64,000 bases of DNA from contig JAODUP010000012.1 of NCBI GenBank assembly GCA_025642065.1, positions 1,066,001 through 1,130,000 on the forward strand. Direction: 5' to 3'. The stretch's first letter is position 1. Each line of letters starts with the position of its first letter. A program made the translations under genes and the position numbers. The notes beneath the pieces were generated by a model. That model saw only the letters and a list, made by a program, of their open reading frames with translations. It was not told where the DNA came from and did not search any database. The DNA comes from Paralvinella palmiformis (lineage: Eukaryota > Annelida > Polychaeta > Terebellida > Alvinellidae). Below, piece after piece: positions 59,313 through 64,000 of this stretch.

Positions 59313-61382
59313 AAAAGTAAAATGATAGTGTATGTTTGTGTTTGGATTTACAATATATACATTTTTAAATATTGTTTTGATGACATACATCATGTTTCAT
59401 CTCCATGAATTAACACACACCTGAGATTATTGACATAAATTTTGAAAATCTAGTAATTATAAATATACCATCGTAAACATTATCACAAACATTTATTGCA
59501 TCATGGTGGCACTTTAAAAAAAACTTATTACTATGAAGTATACACTAGATAATGGAAATACATAAATGGAAACATATACTGCCGTACTAAAAACTGCAAA
59601 CACACAGCTTCATACAAAAACCAAGGAACATTGTTATGTTCAATCAAATGTTTTTCAATCAAATGTTTTTGTATTTAAAAAAAGGATGAAATAATAAATA
59701 TGCTTCAGGTTACCATTCTCTGTCCACTTACCTAGTACACCAAACATATGTAAAAAGGTATCCATGACATAGGTATAGGCACAATTTGCTCTTTCTGGAT
59801 AACTCTGGTAACCAAATAGCAGCAGCTATTACTGAGAGAAGATGATGGACAACATGCTGGGTGTGTGATGCATGGAACAGAATAAAACCATCAGTGTCAT
59901 AGGGTTTGCTCGGCTAGTTACTACTACAGCTGGCCAAAGGAAGGCTCCGGAGCCTACTTTATGCCGACTAAAGGCTATGTCTACATCACCTAGCCTCACC
60001 ACAGACATATACTATCAAAGGCCTTTAGGCATAAAGCTAATATGTCTGGAAGATTTCTCTATATTTATTATATAGAGCTATTCTGATTGTGGACATTGCG
60101 TCTGCATGTCTGAAAATGATTGGTCTGCCCAGCTGACTAAGCACTTTACTTTGTAAAGAATGGAACACAGACAATTGGTCACCAATGCCTGCTAAGTACA
60201 CCACCACCATTGTATTTTACCACATAACCACAGAAAGTAATGAGAGCCAGTTTGCATGCCCCTCATCTATCTCATACCACTTGTTGCTGCTGATGAATGC
60301 GCCACATTTGGCAGGAAAACATCTTCATCAAATCAGGCAACATATGCAGCTGAAATCTCTGAAGTGGGGCCAATACATGTCTGTCTATTTGAAATGTGCA
60401 TCGCCCATTGGCACATTTACGTATGGCCGGTCAATATAAGCTAAACTGTTCGCAACGATTGTCTGAAGGGGGACTTCATTTACACTGTCCATGTCTAATA
60501 ACAACTGTCATCGTGTTGAAACTGTCATAAAAGCTATGCCATTATCGTCGAACACCCCACTTGAGTAAGCTAGACGCTCTCACAAAGTGACAATATCCAC
60601 ACAAGACGGTGACTTATCACTGATGCACGCCAACCATATAGCACATCCAAACACACACCTGAGTATCAATCTTTACCATTAAAATATTAGCTAGAAAAAG
60701 ACTCACTTTGATCTTGGAAAGTGAACACCCCTTCAGTGTTGATGAATCCATATCATAACTAAAACAAAGTATAGGAAAATGGATATCATAAGAAAACATT
60801 TAATGGTTATATCAAATGTTCATCTGTTAAATACAAGAATAATATAACCACAGATTATTATTTTTAGGTTTATGGTGATTATAACATATCATTTACCATG
60901 ATTGACAAAACTGTTGGTACGTTACACCGGTTTGTGTATTTTCACTTTCACAGACCCAGAATAGGATCATTTCTTTGAAATGGTTGACCACTTCTAGAAT
61001 GGACATAAATCAAGAAAATGGCCGGCTAGTCAAAGGCTCCAATAAGATCTACAAATCTGAGAAAGGTTCAAAATCAGGTCAGATGCACGTCACCATGAAT
61101 AAATGCACATGTCACAGCATGGCAGCTTGTAAGGTGTGCTACTAATAGGCATTACACAGTTGGCATCGATGTAATTGGATTGTTTCACAAAACTTCCAGC
61201 TTCAGCAGCAACATAAAATATAACATTCAGGCTTTACGTGCATATAAATCACTAATCAATGTCTACCGATCTAAGCACAACCAACACACACAGACACTAC
61301 ATGATGACAAGGAGCAGGCCACATAACCAATAGTGTGAACATTGTAAAATGTCTCCCACACTGCTTGACAACAAATGGGTGG

Positions 61383-61462
61383 TTACCTGCCTAGATTTGA
61401 ACTGGTATCACAAAAGCCAATTAGGAATTAATCAGACAGGTGACACCACTGTCCTAGTCTCC
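61383..61462 (-). mobile_element. Possible tRNA-derived SINE head
   Basis: On the minus strand, GACTAGGACAGTGGTGTCAC resembles an A box and D arm, and CCAGTTCAAATCTAGG resembles a B box about 45 nt on. No body match to the other copies. Hand judgement only. Confidence 0.3.
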
Positions 61463-62931
61463 TATTTCTCTCAGCTATCATGCACTGATTGGTTCCATCC
61501 TAGAGAATCCTTGTGCCGGTGACTGACTGAATATTGTCACCTACATTAGTTATATATTTAAATGATGATATTTGAAGCTGGACATTCCTCATGAACAAAA
61601 TGAAAGGAAACCAACACCAATTATCTTTGGTGAGTTAGAGAAGAAATATTCCATCTGATCATAACGAAGTTGTCCCAGATGGAAGGTATATTCAGAAAAA
61701 AACAGTCAAAAACCCTAGATCCTGTTCTCACAGTAGATCTATTGGACCATCACTATCAGATGAAATACACCTAGAAAAACTAGCTTATGTTATGTTGTCA
61801 CTTATTGAAAGTGTGTTGAAGAAAGAAGCTTAAGCCTGAACAAACAAGCTTTACAGCTCTCTGTTATTCTTGAAACAATATATAATGGTAAATAGAACTG
61901 ATGCTTTATAGATGTGATGCGCCAAAACCACAGCGAAACCTCAGCACTTTACAGGATTTGACCTTTTGACTTCCCTTTTAACATAGCGTCCAAATTTAAA
62001 AACAGTGATAGGATTCCATTCCAGAATTCCAGTTTTCCTTATTAGCCACAAAAAAAATGGTTTCCTTTACAGCTAGCTATCTGATAACAGTTTCGCTGAA
62101 GCATGAGTGTAAACACATCAATAAACTAAGGCATCTATTTCAAACATCTCCGCTATGTCCCCTGATATACATCTATCAGGGCATCATCTCCTTCTAGTGA
62201 CCAGAAGTCAAAGGTTACAAAGACATTTACTGAAATATCAAAACATTTCCTAAAACACACATTAGTGTTCTGACATTTGATGCATCACACCCTGCCTTGA
62301 CCACTACCGTCGTTCAATATCAAACTATGGTGTTGGGCACACTACGCTTGACCCACAGCTGTTCTAGTTAGTGATGGCATCTGCAGTCTGACACATTAAA
62401 TGTCACCATCATATTATAGGCAGTAGTGTCTTGAAGCCACCCCTAAGGCTGCTATGTGGGATAAAATTTAACCAATCATGCAAAAGGAGAGCTTCAAATT
62501 TAATGATGTAATTGCCAAAACAGTGTGATAATTAACAACATTAAATGAAGGTAGGACTTCACCAGGTGCATGTGTTTCATCACTGTATGAACACTGAACT
62601 CAGTAGGCATACGAAATACCCACTGGACAATGATAAGAAATGTTCTGACCCAATTAATATCCATTATCATTAATAATCACGTGAAACCCCCCCCAAAAAT
62701 ACTAATTAAAATTAGGTGTCCATAATTCCACATAATTCACATTTGTATAAATAATTACGAATAAACTGACAACAAAATTTTAACTCATGCATATAATTCT
62801 AGACAAATTTTATTGATGAGATTAGTTAAAATAATGAAGTAATAATACCACACCAAAAAGGGTATTTAAATTAAGCACACCATCTAGAATTGAGTAAATG
62901 TGACCAAAGAATAATTAGGCATAAAGGGTGT

Positions 62932-62932
<1 letters not shown>

Positions 62933-62979
<47 letters not shown>
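62933..62979. repeat. (TA)n microsatellite
   Basis: Perfect TA tract of about 22 units. Confidence 0.95.
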
Positions 62980-62983
<4 letters not shown>

Positions 62984-64000
62984 AAATAATCATAATTTCA
63001 GCATCTGTTTTTCTAATCTTATTAACACAGTTGGCAACACTCAGGTCTAACCTTCGGGATATTTAACCAGGTGGCAGACCAAAAGTGGGAAGATCTTATT
63101 ACTTGCTCCACTTTACAAATCTTAACATCCGGGTTTGTTCTGAGTCGTGTGTCAATAGCAGCGAGATGGAGATAGTTAGTTGTCTGATGTTTTGTACACT
63201 TTAGATGAAGTACTTGGACAGTAAGCACCCTCAGTCCCTGGATACCAGCAGCTCTTAACCGAAATGAACAACTGGTCCAAGACAATATGGACAGCTAGGA
63301 CACAAAGCCAGCAAACTGTAATTATCATTGACCTGCTGACACCAACAAATTACGAAAAAATGCTCTTCTAATCTGTATAATAAGGTCTGATCTACGGTGA
63401 CCTGGTGACCTGACACCAATAGGACCAGGGAATGATAGAAGCGCAGTTAAGGAGACCACAGCTAATGAAGCATTTCTAGCTAATGATAATTTGCGATCCA
63501 CCCAAGTGGCTGGCTGATTCACTTCACATAGCAGTGAAGCCATTACGGCGGATTAAATTTGTTTCCTGCTCCACCATGCACCATAAAGATAGGATTTTCT
63601 CCACCTACATCAAAGACTTGCCACGCTTAGGGAGGAGACTGTGATTTATTGATCCACACACATACTCCGAGCAACACCCAGCTGATGAAGTTTCCCTTTT
63701 GGTAAATGTATCACGTATTTATAACCAAACTCAATCATGTGTATGCTTGCTTAATGCCCATATACCTAGGCATGATATTAGAATTTTAAATGCTGATCAA
63801 AATAGAAGCAATTTATTACGGAGACCAGCACACACACACACACACATGTATGTATAGTTGTATTTAGATTTATGGAGGTAGGTTTCGAAGGATGTTTAGA
63901 TGTATTGATGCTCTGTGCCTGTTGCCTCTTACTATGTACCCTAAAACACACATACAAGCAGAGAAAAGGTCCGCGAATATTGATTATGCAAGGTGTTAAA

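Larger units (their letters stand above)
55119..64000. other. Region upstream of paralogue 1
   Basis: About 8.9 kb with no firmly supported exon. It should contain the promoter and any non-coding 5' exon of paralogue 1. It holds (TA)n at 57963-57983, two EGF-like cysteine fragments on the minus strand near 58840-58902 and 58020-58100, the (GAGT)n array, a 15-bp tandem duplication (CAATCAAATGTTTTT) at 59641-59670, a tRNA-like SINE trace at 61383-61462, (TA)n at 62933-62979 and (AC)n at about 63829-63845. Confidence 0.6.

Noticed and set aside
58821..59393. 190-codon minus-strand frame rich in Leu-Thr-His-Ser
   Set aside because: Almost wholly the (GAGT)n array read in frame; a pure 4-bp repeat has no stop in this strand, so length carries no meaning. 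Only its last 20 or so codons (the GKYCQC fragment) are considered separately.
63022..63543. Two consecutive minus-strand frames (87 and 72 codons), the second with a hydrophobic N-terminal stretch
   Set aside because: They are in tandem and could be a first exon region of an upstream gene, but no donor/acceptor pair joins them and no homology is visible.

Overview
This window is non-coding-rich eukaryotic DNA: AT-rich, with GT-AG introns from 0.18 to over 35 kb, many di- and tetranucleotide microsatellites, and degraded tRNA-derived SINEs. No operons or prokaryotic signals are visible. The organism looks like an invertebrate animal. A lophotrochozoan such as a mollusc would fit, but that is an inference from genome style and not from a diagnostic gene.

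Plus strand: the last four coding exons of one gene (1-165, 35553-35691, 35884-35917, 36033-36066) give the C-terminal 123 residues of a mitochondrial large-subunit ribosomal protein, bL28m (MRPL28). Its poly(A) signal is at 36158-36163. The first visible intron is 35.4 kb long.

Minus strand: three paralogous two-coding-exon genes lie head to tail, transcribed towards coordinate 1. Paralogue 1 has coding exons 54920-55090 and 36798-39389 (920 aa). Paralogue 2 has 17036-17197 and 8807-11377 (910 aa). Paralogue 3 has 2335-2535 and 501-2150 (616 aa). Each has a short first coding exon ending in an acidic helix and the codon ATG, a phase-0 intron, and a large last exon that opens with a coiled-coil-like segment and ends in a basic C-terminal motif. 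I do not recognise the family. Paralogues 2 and 3 sit wholly inside the large MRPL28 intron in antisense. Paralogue 1 is convergent with MRPL28, with candidate poly(A) signals only about 90 bp apart.

Paralogues 1 and 2 share two almost identical blocks (about 90% nucleotide identity in one by hand count) embedded in otherwise poorly alignable sequence. This suggests gene conversion or unusually strong local constraint. The second block carries a Tyr-Met-Glu-Met motif of the PI3-kinase SH2-binding type, so a scaffold or signalling role is possible but unproven.

The remaining sequence is introns and intergenic DNA. It holds four copies of one tRNA-derived SINE family (one with an 11-bp target-site duplication), traces of other tRNA-like SINEs, a 330-bp (GAGT)n array, a promoter-like GC-richer stretch near 48.6-49.0 kb, two short coding-like frames, and two EGF-like cysteine fragments near 58 kb that may belong to an unresolved minus-strand gene.
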